64,000 bases of DNA from Bostrychus sinensis (GCA_020698575.1 CM036253.1:33161719-33225718); one strand, 5' to 3'; positions 1 through 11,280 are shown, counted from the first letter of the stretch. Program-made: numbers and translations. Notes: generated by a model from the sequence alone, not told the origin.

Positions 1-211
1 CACCATTTTGATTGCAAGATTAAACATATTTTAATTTTTATTATAGGATTCAGGTGCAGTTAAAATAGTTGTTATAGTAAAGTACAAATATCTGACATTA
101 TGCCAAAAACTTTAGGAACTGTCCCAAACGCTATTGACTTATTTTGGAAATGTTTGTATTTTATGTTTTAAAACTGTCGCAGTCACACCACAGGACATTT
201 TGCTGTTTAAT

Positions 212-213
<2 letters not shown>

Positions 214-262
<49 letters not shown>
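214..262. repeat. (TAA)n microsatellite
   Basis: About 16 uninterrupted TAA units. The poly-Leu and poly-Ile reading frames across it are artefacts of the repeat. Confidence 0.97.
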
Positions 263-494
263 TTTGGACTGATTACAGAAAAAGTGGCCATCCAAATTTT
301 GTAAGACCAAAATAAAAAATACAATATTATTTTGTTGTGTCTCACTTGTTGGCCAAATTAACTGCTGAAATTCTCCCAAAACCTGTCTTTCTGACTGATA
401 CACAGTGGTTGGTTGATTTGTTGGTTTGTTTGCAACATAACCCATAAACTAATGGTTGGATGTCTATAATATTTTTATGAAAGTGATCCATACT

Positions 495-640
495 GACAGA
501 GATGCGGGTGCCATTTTATGCCCACGGCCTCTCCGACCACCACCAAACACACAATCACGCACTTATTCATACATACAGGCAAGGTAAGTGAAGTGTCTTG
601 CTCAAGAACACAACAGCAGTATGCAATGCATTTCTATCTG
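495..640 (-). mobile_element. tRNA-derived SINE fragment
   Basis: The reverse complement matches the middle of the SINE at 14484-14843: the CACCACCAAACACA block, the GTGAAGTGTCTTG block and the ACACAACAGCAGTATGCA block occur in the same order. Neither the tRNA head nor the ATT tail is complete, so this is a truncated copy. Confidence 0.75.
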
Positions 641-990
641 ATGGCTGATGTCTATCAGCCTAATAGTATTGGCTAATTATAGTGTACAAATGAGCAGAAT
701 TACAGCTGTGCCTTTAACAAACACGTTAGCTCTGCTGCTAATGAAGTCATTTCACCTATAGCCATCCAAGACCTCTGCTGCTGCACATTAAAGCCAGGTA
801 TTAGCCAAACTTGTTCATTACTCCACTGATGATTCTGTTTTTCTAATAAGGATCCAAGTCTACTGAGCACATTTATATAGTTTACTAATTCTAAAACATT
901 TCACTGGATCAAGCTGATTCGATGCTTGGTAACCCCGTGGTCAGTGCTCTGGGATATATGAAGGACCAAAGCTGCCAAAATGAATCCATA
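641..990. other. unassigned AT-rich sequence
   Basis: No ORF with recognisable similarity, no tandem repeat and no element end seen. Confidence 0.5.
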
Positions 991-993
991 AAT

Positions 994-1445
994 AAATAAA
1001 TAAATGACAACTGACATTCTCTTCTCTTTGACAATTGATCAAATTGATTTTTTTTTTTGTTTAGTTAAAATAAAGGCCAATAATTATTCCCATTCTGTAT
1101 TTATTTGTGTTTATACATTTGGGCTTACATTTATTTTTGCTTTTTCCCTCTTTTATTTATTCCCACATTTATTTATTTATTTATTGATTTCTGTCAGTGA
1201 AATGCAAATGAAGGGGGCGTGTCCTGATGGTGTCATTGGTTGATCTGGGCAAGTGTGTAGACTCTCTCTCTGATTATTGATTGCTTTGATTGCTCTTGTC
1301 TAACATGCCCCCTTCATTGGCATTTCAGAAAAAATAAATACAGAATTATATTTATTTTAACCAAAATAATCTTGATAAAAAATAAATAAAATAAATGCAT
1401 TTGTTATCCTGTTGTCATATTTATTTGTCAGTTCATAATTTAATT
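994..1445. mobile_element. palindromic (foldback) element, family unknown
   Basis: A core arm at about 1199-1222 (AAATGCAAATGAAGGGGGCG) is repeated inverted at about 1306-1330 with two or three mismatches. Outside it both sides are TTTATTTA-rich, and ACTGACA motifs lie near both ends. The layout suggests a non-autonomous DNA element that can fold back. No target-site duplication was resolved. The left arm contains a perfect POU octamer, ATGCAAAT. Confidence 0.55.
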
Positions 1446-2101
1446 ATTGATTGATTTGTCAGTTTTGGTTCTCCATAGGAATATACAAAGTAACACAGGA
1501 CTGCGACCGTGATACAAAGTCAGACAACAGCTAATATTGCAAAACTGGCCCAAACAGGGAATTAAACTGCTATTACTTATAGTATATGGGACAGGTGAGT
1601 CGCCAAGTTGTTACCTTTTACCTCCCTAAACCCTTGTCCCCCTCTGATGAGGCCTGAGTGTGTGTGGTCTGGACCTGAGCGGACCTGTCTGTCTGAGTAT
1701 GTCTCTGTTACAGAGAGCAGTGCCTCCTCATGAGCCTCCTGACAGTTTTATAGACACACAGGAAGAGAGACAGCAGACCCAAGCTTAACCAAAGAAAACA
1801 CACAACACCATTAAGAGAACAGAGAGGGGACTGATAGGATCTGTCCCGCACCAGGACACTCAGAGAAGAACACAGGAGTCAACAACAAACAAAGTCTATA
1901 GGTCCTGTTACAACAAAGTACTTTAGACTGGTCTGGATTCTAGTTTATCAGGAGTTTTACCTGAGTATATCTTCTTTCCTTTCTGAGGTTGTCACAGTAA
2001 ATAATCCTCATGTTCAGTGATTCCATTTGGTCTTACACCAGATGCCCTTCCTGATGCAACCCTAATAATATTTATTATGAAAGACTTATATAGCACTCTT
2101 A
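1446..2101. other. unassigned intergenic sequence
   Basis: Mixed composition without recognisable coding potential or repeat structure. Confidence 0.5.
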
Positions 2102-2103
2102 TA

Positions 2104-3662
2104 CACAGCTTATAAAAATAAAAGGGAACACATAGCACATCCTAGATCTGAATGAATGAAATATTCTTATTAAATACTTTGTTCTTTACATAGTTGAATG
2201 TGTTGACAACAAAATCACACAAAAATTATCAATGGAAATTAAATTTATTAAGCCATGGAGGTCTGGATTTGGAGTCACACTCAAAATTAAAGTGGAAAAA
2301 CACACTACAGGCTGATCCAACTTTGATGTAATGTCCTTAAAACAAGTCAAAATGAGGCTCAGTAGTGTGTGGCCTCCACGCCTGTATGACCTCCCTACAA
2401 CACCTGAGCATGCTCCTGATGAGGTGGTGATTGGTCTCCTGAGGGATCTCCTCCCAGACCTGGACTAAAGCATCCACCAACTCCTGGACAGGCTGTGGTG
2501 CAACGTGGCGTTGGTGGATGGAGCGAGACATGATGTCCCAGATGTGCTCAATTGGATTCAGGTCTGGGGAACGGGCGGCCAGTCCATAGCATCAATGCCT
2601 TGGTCTTGCAGGAAGTGCTGACACACTCCAGCCACATGAGGTCTAGCATTGTCTTGCATTAGGAGGAACCCAGGGCCAACCGCACCAGCATATGGTCTCA
2701 CAAGGGTCTGAGGATCTCATCTCGGTACCTAATGGCAGTCAGGCTACCTCTGGCGAGCACATGGAGGGCTGTGTGGCCCCCAAAGAAATGCCACCCCACA
2801 CCATTACTGACCCACTGCCAAACCGGTCATGCTGGAGGATGTTGCAGGCAGCAGAACGTTCTCCAGACTCTGTCACGTCTGTCACATGTGCTCAGTGTGA
2901 ACCTGCTTTCATCTGTGAAGAGCACAGGGCCCCAGTGGCGAATTTGCCAATCTTGGTGTTCTCTGGCAAATGTCAAACGTCCTGCACCATGTTGGGCTGT
3001 AAGCACAACCCCCACCTGTGGACGTCGGGCCCTCATACCACCCTCATGGAGTCTGTTTCTGACCGTTTGAGCAGACACATGCACATTTGTGGCCTGCTGG
3101 AGGTCATTTTGCAGGGCTCTGGCAGTGCTCCTCCTGTTCCTCCTTGCACAAAGGAGGAGGTAGCGGTCCTGCTGCTGGGTTGTTGCCCTCCTACGGCCTC
3201 CTCCACGTCTCCTGATGTACTGGCCTGTCTCCTGGTAGCGCCTCCATGCTCTGAACACTACGCTGACAGACACAGCAAACCTTCTTGCCACAGCTCGCAT
3301 TGATGTGCCATCCTGGATGAGCTGCACTACCTGAGCCACTTGTGTGGGTTGTAGACTCCGTCTCATGCTACCACAGAGTGAAAGCACCGCCAGCATTCAA
3401 AAGTGACCAAAACATCAGCCAGAAAGCATAGGAACTGAGAAGTGGTCTGTGGTCACCTCCTGCAGAACCACTCCTTTATTGGGGGTGTCTTGCTAATTGC
3501 CTATAATTTCCACCTGTTGTCTGTTCCATTTGCACAACAGCAGTGAAACTGATGTCAATCAGTGTTGCTTCCTAAGTGGACACAGTTTGATTTCACAGAA
3601 GTGTGATTGACTTGGAGTTACATTGTGTTGTTTAAGTGTTCCCTTTATTTTTTTGAGCAGTG
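2104..3662 (-). mobile_element. Tc1/mariner-type DNA transposon, inactive
   Basis: The right end reads GTTCCCTTTATTTTTTTGAG followed by CAGTG and TA. The left end is TA, then CACAGCTTATAAAAATAAAA and GGGAACAC, which is the inverted counterpart with a few changes. TA dinucleotides flank both ends (2102-2103 and 3663-3664), the standard Tc1/mariner target duplication. The length of about 1.56 kb is normal for the group. It encodes one transposase on the minus strand, which is broken, so the copy cannot move by itself. Confidence 0.93.
2337..3366 (-). pseudogene. Tc1-like transposase pseudogene (DD34E)
   Basis: In an active relative this enzyme binds the inverted repeats and performs cut-and-paste transposition at TA sites. 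The reading frame starts with MRRSLQPTQVAQ at 3366. An N-terminal helix-turn-helix region (RAVARRFAVSVS) comes next, then a basic linker (GGGRRRATTQQQ) and the first catalytic Asp in FTDES (codon 2911-2913). That frame ends early at 2827. The second Asp, in MQDNA, is at 2651-2653 and the Glu, in NPIEHIWD, is at 2547-2549. These codons lie 104 nt apart, one less than the 105 expected for DD34E, so a base is missing between them. The C-terminus (EEIPQE onward) is readable to 2337. At least two frame breaks make it a pseudogene. A plus-strand ORF of 203 codons across the same DNA is only the antisense shadow. Confidence 0.93.
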
Positions 3663-3698
3663 TAGATACTCAAAGTGTTTTACATTAGTCCATTATTT

Positions 3699-4033
3699 GG
3701 CTCAGGAGGTAGAGTGAGTCACTCACTAACTGGGAGGTTGGAGGTTCAAAGCCCCAGTTTATACTGTTGTTGTGTCCTTGAGCATAACACTTCACCCACC
3801 TTGTCTGTATGAATGTGTCAGTGTGATTGTGAGTTTGGTGGTGGTCAGAGAGGCCATATGGTAGGTGCAAAATGGCAGCCACGTCTCTGTCAGTCTGCCC
3901 CAAGGCAGCCATGGCCACAGAAATATCTCACCACAACTGAGTGTGACAAGAAGGATTAATAATCCACCTAACTGTAAAGTGACTTTGAGTGTGTCAAAAA
4001 GCTTTATGAGACCCATGCATTAATATTATTTAT
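3699..4033 (+). mobile_element. tRNA-derived SINE, nearly full length
   Basis: The head GGCTCAGGAGGTAGAG and the GGAGGTTCAAAGCCCC box match the A and B boxes of a tRNA-type pol III promoter. The body shares the GTGTCCTTGAGCATAACACT, GGTGGTGGTCAGAG and GTCTGCCCCAAGGCAGC blocks with the SINE at 14484. The tail reads GTAAAGTGACTTTGAG and then a short AT-rich ATTAATATTATT end. Confidence 0.85.
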
Positions 4034-4035
4034 TC

Positions 4036-4170
4036 ACTCCTCAGTCACAGTTGTGGTGAGCTACCACTTTAGTCACAGCTGAACTGGGGCCGAATGACAC
4101 AGACATGGCAGCCATACCACACCAACCACAAATCCAATCACACTAACACGTTAGGCAGTATGCAATGCCT
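4036..4170 (-). mobile_element. tRNA-derived SINE fragment, tail-to-tail with the preceding copy
   Basis: Starts CACTCCTCAGTCACAG, the reverse complement of the SINE tail region, and runs through GGCAGCCAT to GCAGTATGCAATGC. It faces the plus-strand copy ending at 4033, so the two share an AT-rich tail. Confidence 0.75.
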
Positions 4171-4690
4171 GTAGAGAAGATCGAGCCACCAAACTTCCTT
4201 CCTTATGTTAGGTTTCAAACAAAACAGAACCCACACGCAGATCCTGGTTCCAAACCAAATTGGTTTATTCAAACAAACAAAAAATCACTGGTGGCTGTGT
4301 CGAAAAGAAGTTCAAAAGAAAATGGCCACAGCTCCAGGCTCACAGGTCTCAAGGATAAAATGGCTTCCACCTGAGGAGAAAAAACAAAGTGCAAAAAAAA
4401 AGAGCTAGCAGTCCAAAAAATTAGTCACGAAGAATCCAGACTCTGATAGTACTAACATGCTGTACCACTGAGGAACACAGACGAACTGGCACTGGTGGAG
4501 TGGAAGCCCAGGCTTAAGTACTGCAGGTGATGAGGCTGACTGAGACAGGTGCTGCTAATTATCCTCAGCCACCCAAGCAGCTGCACACCTGCAACTAAAA
4601 AACAAGGGAGGAGACAAACACACACACTGGGGAAAGGGGAGCAGGGAAACATGAGGAAATAGGAGGAGCCAAAACGGTCTCCTCATGACA
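4171..4690. repeat. possible dispersed repeat, family unknown
   Basis: The CCCACACGCAGATCCTGGTT start, the TTTATTCAAACAAACAAAAA stretch and the GGTGCTGCTAATTATCCTCA segment resemble a repeat I associate with fish genomes, but I cannot name it. The right edge ends CTCCTCATGACACC. Confidence 0.35.
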
Positions 4691-5895
4691 CCTTAATGGC
4701 AACAGGCTCTACCTAAAGAATACACTGGATTATTGTACTAGATATTGTACTGGATTATGACGTTTTGTGGCTGTCCTTTTGACCATTGTAACAGTGAAAA
4801 AATCCTCAGATGAGTCGTTATTGCTGATTTGTTATGGGACCCTGATTTAACTTAACTGATTGAGTTCTGCATATAAAGGCTAGGACACACCAACCCAACG
4901 CCTGCCTGCAGTCAGAAGATGCAGAGCAATCACTCTGCCGCTGTACATTTGCCCTGGTCAGCACAAAGTGTGTCTTAACTCTCAGCCCTCCTGGCACCAT
5001 TTTAGGGTTTTTCAAATGCAATTTACGCTCTCATTTTAACATTTCTTATGCTAGGATGATGATAATTGATAATGTTCATGAATAAATACATTTTAGAATT
5101 TCAGCATCACACTGAAAAAACTAAATATTTGGTCTCTGCTCAACTCAAATCTACAGTTGAATCACTGGGCTCACACTGCTCAGGTCATTTGTATTGCTGG
5201 TTGCTCCTTCATGAGTGTGCATAGGAAATGAAAGAGCAGAAATAGTTTGCGCAGCTTGGGTCTCTTTTGGTGTGAATTCAAAGTAAGTCCGCACTTTGCC
5301 TTGTCTGCTCCTCTGTTGTGTACCAGCGTCTTTGTGAGAGGACTGAAAGACACGTAGAGAAGGGGAGGTCATAAATTTAGAAGAGAACGGACAAGAAGTA
5401 AACAGTGAGCAGTGGAGGTACAGATGTGTGACAGAGGGATGAATGGCAGGCCAAGAGCAGAGATAAGAGTGACAGATACCAGTGGAAGCACTTCATTTAG
5501 AGTCAAAGATGGAGGGACAGAGTGGACAAAAACAAACAAACAAACAAACAAACAAAAAACCTTACCTTCCAGTGACCTCAAATGACTTCTTTTGAGAACA
5601 TTGCTGTCTTTTATACAGAGTCAAACCACACTTGGGAGATGTTTTTGTCTCCCTTGTACAGTTTTTTAACCATTCATTTCCTCTGCACCTCCTTAGCTCC
5701 TGGTTTACCTCAGGTCAAGTGACTTAAGCCCACATAATCTATACATAAAACAATAGGGCCTACACACATATTCACAGATGTAGCTTGAAGATGGGAACTC
5801 ATTTAAGATGTGTACTCAAGAAAATGACCATCCTCATCATTTGTATATTAGTTGTTCCATTAGTGTTAAACAGTTGGTTGCATCATGGTTTAGTG
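4691..5895. other. unassigned sequence with a short (AAAC)n run
   Basis: No gene recognised. A small AAAC microsatellite lies at about 5527-5557. Confidence 0.5.
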
Positions 5896-6530
5896 TAGCC
5901 TGGCTGGCCAGACAAACTCTTTTCCTATTCTGTACAGAAGTTAGTCTGGTATCCCTGTGTGTAAGCTTCAGTTCAATGGGTAGAACAATCGCAGACAGGG
6001 TAACCAATCAGAGAAACAAAGGGCAGGACATAAGCAGTGAACCACTGACCCAAACAAACATTATGGATTCTTGCCAATTTTGCCATAAAAAACCAGAATA
6101 CAGTGTATTGTGAGCAGCTCTGTACTTATTTCTGAACTGGGACAGCAGCAGAAGCCAGCTGTACAAAGACTTGTGGAAAAAGTGGGTTTGTTTGAATGTG
6201 ATCATTACGTGGGATGTCAGAGGGACTTTACTGTTGTTAAAAAGGAAACAGGACAAAGACAAAACTAACACAGAGGACTGAACAACAACGAGGACTTCAG
6301 CAGAACCAACAGGTGTCGAAGAAAAACACTAAATGCCAATAATCAGGTCAGAGAACTTATTAAATTAGCTCACTATCCAGCGCTACCTTGGTTAGCTTCT
6401 GTATTCAAAAGACACACTGCAGATAAATGGCTGTGATAGGCCAGTTCCAAATCGACCTGAGAGGAACACTTCCCTCCGAGTGAGGAACCAGACTGTCCTG
6501 CTTTCAAAAAGGAAGTAGCTTGCCAGGCTA
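5896..6530. mobile_element. possible non-autonomous DNA element
   Basis: TAGCCTGGC near the left edge is matched by the inverted GCCAGGCTA near the right. The terminal repeat is short and no target duplication is clear, so this remains tentative. Confidence 0.3.
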
Positions 6531-7015
6531 AGTTTAGTGCTAACCATGATAGCTATTTTAGGTGTACACTGCATGAAAGGATACAGTATAATCACACTGC
6601 TGATGAATGAATGATAATATCCAGTATTTTTAACTTGCATGGTCTGTATTTTGCATTTTTGCATATTTTTAAGAGAAAAGGTTTTGATGGCAGACTATGA
6701 ACAGCTTTCTTTTCTTTTATTGGGTTTAACTTTATGTGAGCAGATAATAACCTTTTGTCATAAACCGTTAGCCTTGATGACTAGTGGAAAATATGGACAC
6801 TGTTCAAAGTCAATGAAATGTGTCTCTATATAAACTACTGTTAGCTTTAGCACAGGCAGCACTCACATGGAATCTTTTCATCTCCATTACTCAGTTTATC
6901 TTATTCTAAATTCTTAGTTTTGATGGCAGCTTTACAAACAAAAATATGCTTTTAGATGTTCTACTTATCTATCTAAAAGTGGAAAAATGAGAGACTATTC
7001 AAAGTCAGCTTAAAC
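6531..7015. other. unassigned AT-rich sequence
   Basis: No coding or repeat signal beyond general AT richness. Confidence 0.5.
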
Positions 7016-7488
7016 GGGCTATATTAGCTTTTAACCAATCTTGGTCACTTCTAGAACAGCACCGTGGCTTTTTAAACCTTTAAAAACATTATGTGACAAA
7101 AATATATGTTTCTAACTATTACTATTGCCATAAAGAAACAGGTGAAGTGTTACTCTCTGGAACAGAATAAAAAAAACTTCACTTCCTAAATTTTTTATGA
7201 TGCCATTTTACTCCAATTAAAAATGTCTGTGAGGAATCAGTGGAAACAGAGCTGTACATTTTTTTGGACAAATGAAAGAGAGCAGACTGGATGTAGAGGG
7301 CTTGTTAATTGGTCAGTGCTTCCTGGAGTGGGCGGGGACTCCTGGGAAAGGCAGAGGTTCATGGAACCGAGAAAATACAGGATTACTGAAACACAACACA
7401 ACTCCAGGTATGTTTTTAATGAAGGAACAACATTATAACATGGGAGATAGCTAAAACAATAAAAAAAAGATTTTGCAGAATATATTCC
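7016..7488 (+). mobile_element. dispersed non-autonomous element, copy 1
   Basis: Aligns by eye with 52004-52545. Shared blocks in order are CTTTAAAAACATTAT, ATGTCTGTGAGGAATCA, GAGAGCAGA followed by TGGATGTAGAGGGCTTGTT, GGAGTGGGCGGGG, and CATGGGAGA near the end. The left end (GGGCTATATTAG) and the reverse complement of the right end (AGGGAATATATTC) are similar, which suggests terminal inverted repeats. No protein is encoded. Confidence 0.7.
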
Positions 7489-8458
7489 CTATAGAAGTGC
7501 CTCTATTGTATGAAATATTACCATTAGCATGAGCAAAAGCTAACACACTCTAGAAATCATTTCTCTGATATTTAGTTTACTTTATTATAAATTCTTATCT
7601 TTGATGGCAATTTCACATACAGTAAAAGAACAGGCATGTATACGCTCTACTAATTTCTTTAACAACTCTACTTAAATGTATGCAAACTACCATTATTAGC
7701 ATTAACACAAGCTAGCACTCAGGGATATCTGCTCTTCTCTATTTTTCATTTTAACTTATCGTCGGCAGGTACATTTTTCATGATCTGCTAGCCTTGAGCT
7801 AACAGCTTTTAACAAGATTTTAACGTTCTGGCAGTTTTTCCAGAAGTAAACTCAGCCTAAAAGTGTCTCTATATATCAGGTATTGACGTAGTTATTATAG
7901 ATATCCTGTTAGAGCTAACTTGAGAATAAAAATTGATTAGTGGACTGGTTATAAATATTATCCGCTCATGTTAACCACTTCTCCATTAAACCTGGACATC
8001 AGCGAGTGTTTGAGGCCTACTGTGGATCAATAAGATTTATTCTGTCCGTCGGGCCTAATCGATAGCTGAGGTAGCTTCTCCTCTGAACGGCTGTATGAGA
8101 CAGACATTTTTACTCATGGAGACAAACCGACAGTCGTGTTTTACAGCCCCAGTGCCGGGGTGTCCACACGGCAGCGGCGGTGTTGTGGACAGCTTGTACG
8201 CTAGCTGGAGGGAGACATCTGAAGACACCGAGGAGGAGATGAACGCCCGCGGGACCAGCTGACATCTGCTCTGCCTGCGTGTAATTCCATTCTCTCCTCT
8301 CAATAAACTCGTCTGTGTGTGTCTCTGTTCTGTCGATATTGGGCTGAAGGCTGCTTGTAAACTAAACATATTTTATCTCAAGAAATTCTGGAAAAATATA
8401 AATGAAGGTGCTTTTCTTTGTGCTCATTTAGATTTCATAAGTTAAGCAAGATACATGC
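7489..8458. other. unassigned sequence
   Basis: AT-rich to about 8040, then a GC-richer patch to about 8290. No exon could be supported. Confidence 0.5.
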
Positions 8459-8560
8459 AGTTGTTCAAAATAATAGCAGTGTGCGTATTAAAGTCAGGAA
8501 ATCTTAAAATTCTAGCTTTTATTTCCACACTGATGTACTCATTTCTAATCTTATCCATCT
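8459..8560 (+). mobile_element. DNA transposon left end, truncated
   Basis: CAGTTGTTCAAAATAATAGC is a terminal sequence I recognise from fish Tc1-like or related DNA elements. The matching right end is absent, so only a fragment remains. Confidence 0.5.
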
Positions 8561-8933
8561 TTGTCCTTCCTAAAGAGAGCCTCAAGATCTCCTGCTCTGC
8601 TATCTTCAGTTCATAAACTCAAGTCCATGTTGTTTTGCTCACTGCTCAGGGTCACGCATTGGCATCTGAATGGATGGCCGACCAATGCCAACACTGAGAG
8701 GTATGAATGATGGGGAAGTACTGACAGTTACAGACCCATGGGTATCTGCTCTTTCCAAACACTTTTTCTAGAAACCTCGTTACCTTTTGTATTGAACGAG
8801 ACAACTCCAGTGGCCTCCACAGTCAGCAGATCTCAGTCCAGGCCAGCAGGGTGAGCATGGTCGTATGCAGCTATGAGGTCCAGTAGGTTTCGGATCCCAG
8901 TATTCTTTTCCTTATATTTTCATTATTGTCCTG

Positions 8934-8974
8934 GATTATGTCCTTGATTATGTCCTTGATTATGTCCTTGATTA
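8934..8974. repeat. 12-bp tandem repeat, about 3 copies
   Basis: ATTATGTCCTTG is repeated three times in tandem. Confidence 0.9.
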
Positions 8975-9119
8975 GTCTTGCTATAATCCCGAGGTGTGTT
9001 CTACAAGGTGACATATTCATCATTTTAGTGTGAAGCAGGCAAGTGCGTAAAAACTGTCCTACAAGTCACATGGCTTTTTCCTTCCAAGGGCCATATTTAT
9101 CAAAGGTTTGCGTGCACGG

Positions 9120-9856
9120 TAGGGATGTCCCGATCCGATCACGTGATCGGAAATCGGGCCCGATCACGTGGTTTCAGACTCGATCGGAATCGGACGTTAC
9201 CTCCCGATCAGGACTCGGATATATATGTATATTTATTCTCATTACTTTTTATCAGATCTGTAGTTATGCGGTGGTACAGAGTGAGACCTCCTGACTCCAC
9301 ACAGAAACAGCAACGCGTGTGGCATGACATCACTTTGCTGCAGTGACACTATTGGTTGAACGCCGCCAAGCGAAGCAAAACACGGAAGCAGCTTGAAGCT
9401 TGGGGCGTGAGTGTCTGTGGTGTGGAGGTATTTTAACGTGGATGACAACAATCTTGCGATTGCAAAGTGTGAGATATGCAAACTTGGGATTTCAAGAGGT
9501 GGCAAGGAAAAGGCTGCATTTAACACGACAAACCTGATACGGCACCTGAAAAACAGACACCCGACACAATACAGCGACTTTACCCAGGCAACCCAGCCAA
9601 AGACGAGTCAGCCCACGCTGCAGGACGTTTTGAAGAAGAGAGAAAAAAATGTCCCATGACAGTGCGAAGGCGGAGGGCATCACAGCCAAGGTAGCGCAAA
9701 TGGTTGATCTGTTTCTTTGCTCTTCATTTTTCTACTTCTTTATTTTTCTACTGTATTATAGAAGTATCGGATCGGGACTCGGTATCGGCCGATACTCAAA
9801 ATCAAATGACTCGGACTCGGACTCGGGGGCAAAAAAACCTGATCGGGACATCCCTA
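9120..9856 (+). mobile_element. internally deleted hAT transposon
   Basis: The ends TAGGGATGTCCCGATC and GATCGGGACATCCCTA are perfect inverted repeats. The flanks GTGCACGG (9112-9119) and GTGCACGC (9857-9864) form an 8-bp target duplication with one mismatch, the hAT hallmark. Subterminal CGATC and GACTCGG motifs recur near both ends, as expected for transposase binding sites. At 737 bp it keeps only the start of the transposase gene, so it is non-autonomous. Confidence 0.92.
9411..9720 (+). pseudogene. hAT transposase N-terminal exon with BED zinc finger
   Basis: Codes for VWRYFNVDDNN, then CEIC, a loop, and HLKNRH: a BED-type zinc finger with C-x2-C and H-x4-H ligands, the DNA-binding module at the N-terminus of many hAT transposases and ZBED proteins. 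It is followed by TQPTLQDVLKKREK. The frame stops at 9659. A shifted frame continues with HDSAKAEGITAKVAQMV, the usual next segment, so one indel in the A-rich run near 9643 broke it. The RNase-H-like catalytic domain is absent. Confidence 0.85.
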
Positions 9857-10003
9857 GTGCACGCTAACTGAATAATATGCACTAAAATTGGAGCAAACCC
9901 AGACGCAGTTGAGATTTGCGTGTCTTACAGGAGCAGAGCGAACGCAATGCAGATTTTGCTCCTATGACCTAATGAATCTGTAAACTGAGGCGTTCTTCCC
10001 AGA

Positions 10004-10354
10004 GTGTGCAAAATGGAAGGTGGAGAAAATGCAAATTCATTCATTTACCGCCCGCAATATTATTTATCAAGGCTCACTATGACTTTGCGTGCGAAAATAG
10101 CGTATAAATTTAGCACGTTGGAGAAGGACGTGCTAATCTTTTGCACAGATGTGGCTGCTGTGATTTGTGTGAGACGAAGGAGAAGAAATGAACAAATACG
10201 TAGGGTTAGAGTGTTTGCCACGCGTGCAGATCTATTTGCCATGACGGATGAAAAAATTATTCACCAGCACTTTCAGCTCTTCTTGGTTAAATTTTTGCTT
10301 CCGTTTGTGTTCCACTTCCGCACCTTCCATGACGCAAAACAATACACGCAATGA
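10004..10354 (+). pseudogene. Harbinger transposase N-terminal remnant
   Basis: A 116-codon frame includes RRVRVFATRADLFAMTDEKI followed by IHQHFQL. This resembles the N-terminal part of Harbinger (HARBI1-like) transposases, where an arginine-rich stretch precedes a D-x-L-F/Y and F-x-L helix. No DDE nuclease region follows. The assignment is supported mainly by its place between Harbinger ends. Confidence 0.5.
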
Positions 10355-10915
10355 TACCGTTTATATAGCTCCGCCCCCTCTGTTTGCACCGTCACCGCCA
10401 CGCAGTTTGTCTTAGTAATTCACGCGCAACACGAACATTAATAGCGGCCGCATATTTTCTCACTGCACTCGCAGTTTAGCACCCGTCTTAGTAAATATGG
10501 CCCCAAGTGCCATAGAGCTCCAGCTTTGTTGGACCTCGGTATTTTGAAAATCCTGTGTATGGCCCTGCTTGTGAGCCACAATAAAGTTCATTTGGTAAAA
10601 TGCAATTTTATAAAACATTATATATGTACTTGAATTTACATTCTACTTGCAGTCTTGGGTGTAATGCTGTACAAACACATTGCATTTCAATTGTAGGTTT
10701 CAATTGTAGTAATGCAGTAATGTAAAATGTTACTATGGAAAATGCCTAATATTAAAGTCAAAATAGAACTGGCAGCTTTTTGGGAGGACAACAGGAGTGG
10801 AACAATTTTTGATTTTATGTTTATGCACCTAACAGGATACTTTCATGAACTACCATGAAGCCAAATCTGAGACACAAAAGGAGACAAAGTGCTCTGTGTG
10901 CAGGTGATGAGTGTG

Positions 10916-10928
10916 AGGTCAAAGGTCA
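10916..10928 (+). promoter_or_regulatory. DR1 nuclear-receptor-type motif
   Basis: AGGTCA A AGGTCA, a perfect direct repeat with one-base spacing, the preferred site of RXR heterodimers, HNF4 and COUP-TF. Binding is not shown. Confidence 0.45.
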
Positions 10929-11003
10929 GGGAGAGAAAGTGGTCCTTCAGGGTCAGTGCTGTTCACACCTGGATGGGCGACCTCACCTGAACTGGGAGTC
11001 AAG

Positions 11004-11016
11004 TGACCTCTGACCC
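11004..11016 (-). promoter_or_regulatory. DR1-type motif
   Basis: TGACCTCTGACCC; the reverse strand reads GGGTCA G AGGTCA. It lies 75 bp from the perfect DR1 at 10928. Confidence 0.4.
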
Positions 11017-11280
11017 CTGCTGACCTCAGGTAGAGATCATAGATACTCACATTTCAAAGCAGCAGAACTTCTCTTCAGGTGAAGTTCGAGCCTGGGGGAC
11101 ATGACTAGTGGCTTAGATCTGACTTTGGACACACTGGACTTGTCTAGATGTAGTCAAAATTCCTGGTTCATATTGGTCTAAAGCTTAATCTCAGAGCTAG
11201 AAGTTTAAGATCAGCTATAAACTTCCAATTTATTTCAGACATTATTATTGTGAGCTGGTATATTGGTCCAGTTTTGCAGT

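Larger units (their letters stand above)
9088..10503 (+). mobile_element. PIF/Harbinger element interrupted by a hAT insertion
   Basis: The left end GGGCCATATTTATCAA and the reverse complement of the right end (GGGCCATATTTACTAA) are near-identical inverted repeats, each flanked by CAA (9085-9087 and 10504-10506). A 3-bp duplication is typical of PIF/Harbinger. Without the inserted hAT the element would be about 0.67 kb, too short to encode a whole transposase. A diverged relative lies at 56412-56690. Confidence 0.85.
10507..11280. other. unassigned sequence with two DR1 motifs
   Basis: No gene recognised. Contains the DR1-type motifs listed separately at 10916 and 11004. Confidence 0.5.

Noticed and set aside
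2692..3303. 203-codon plus-strand ORF
   Set aside because: Antisense shadow of the Tc1-like transposase.
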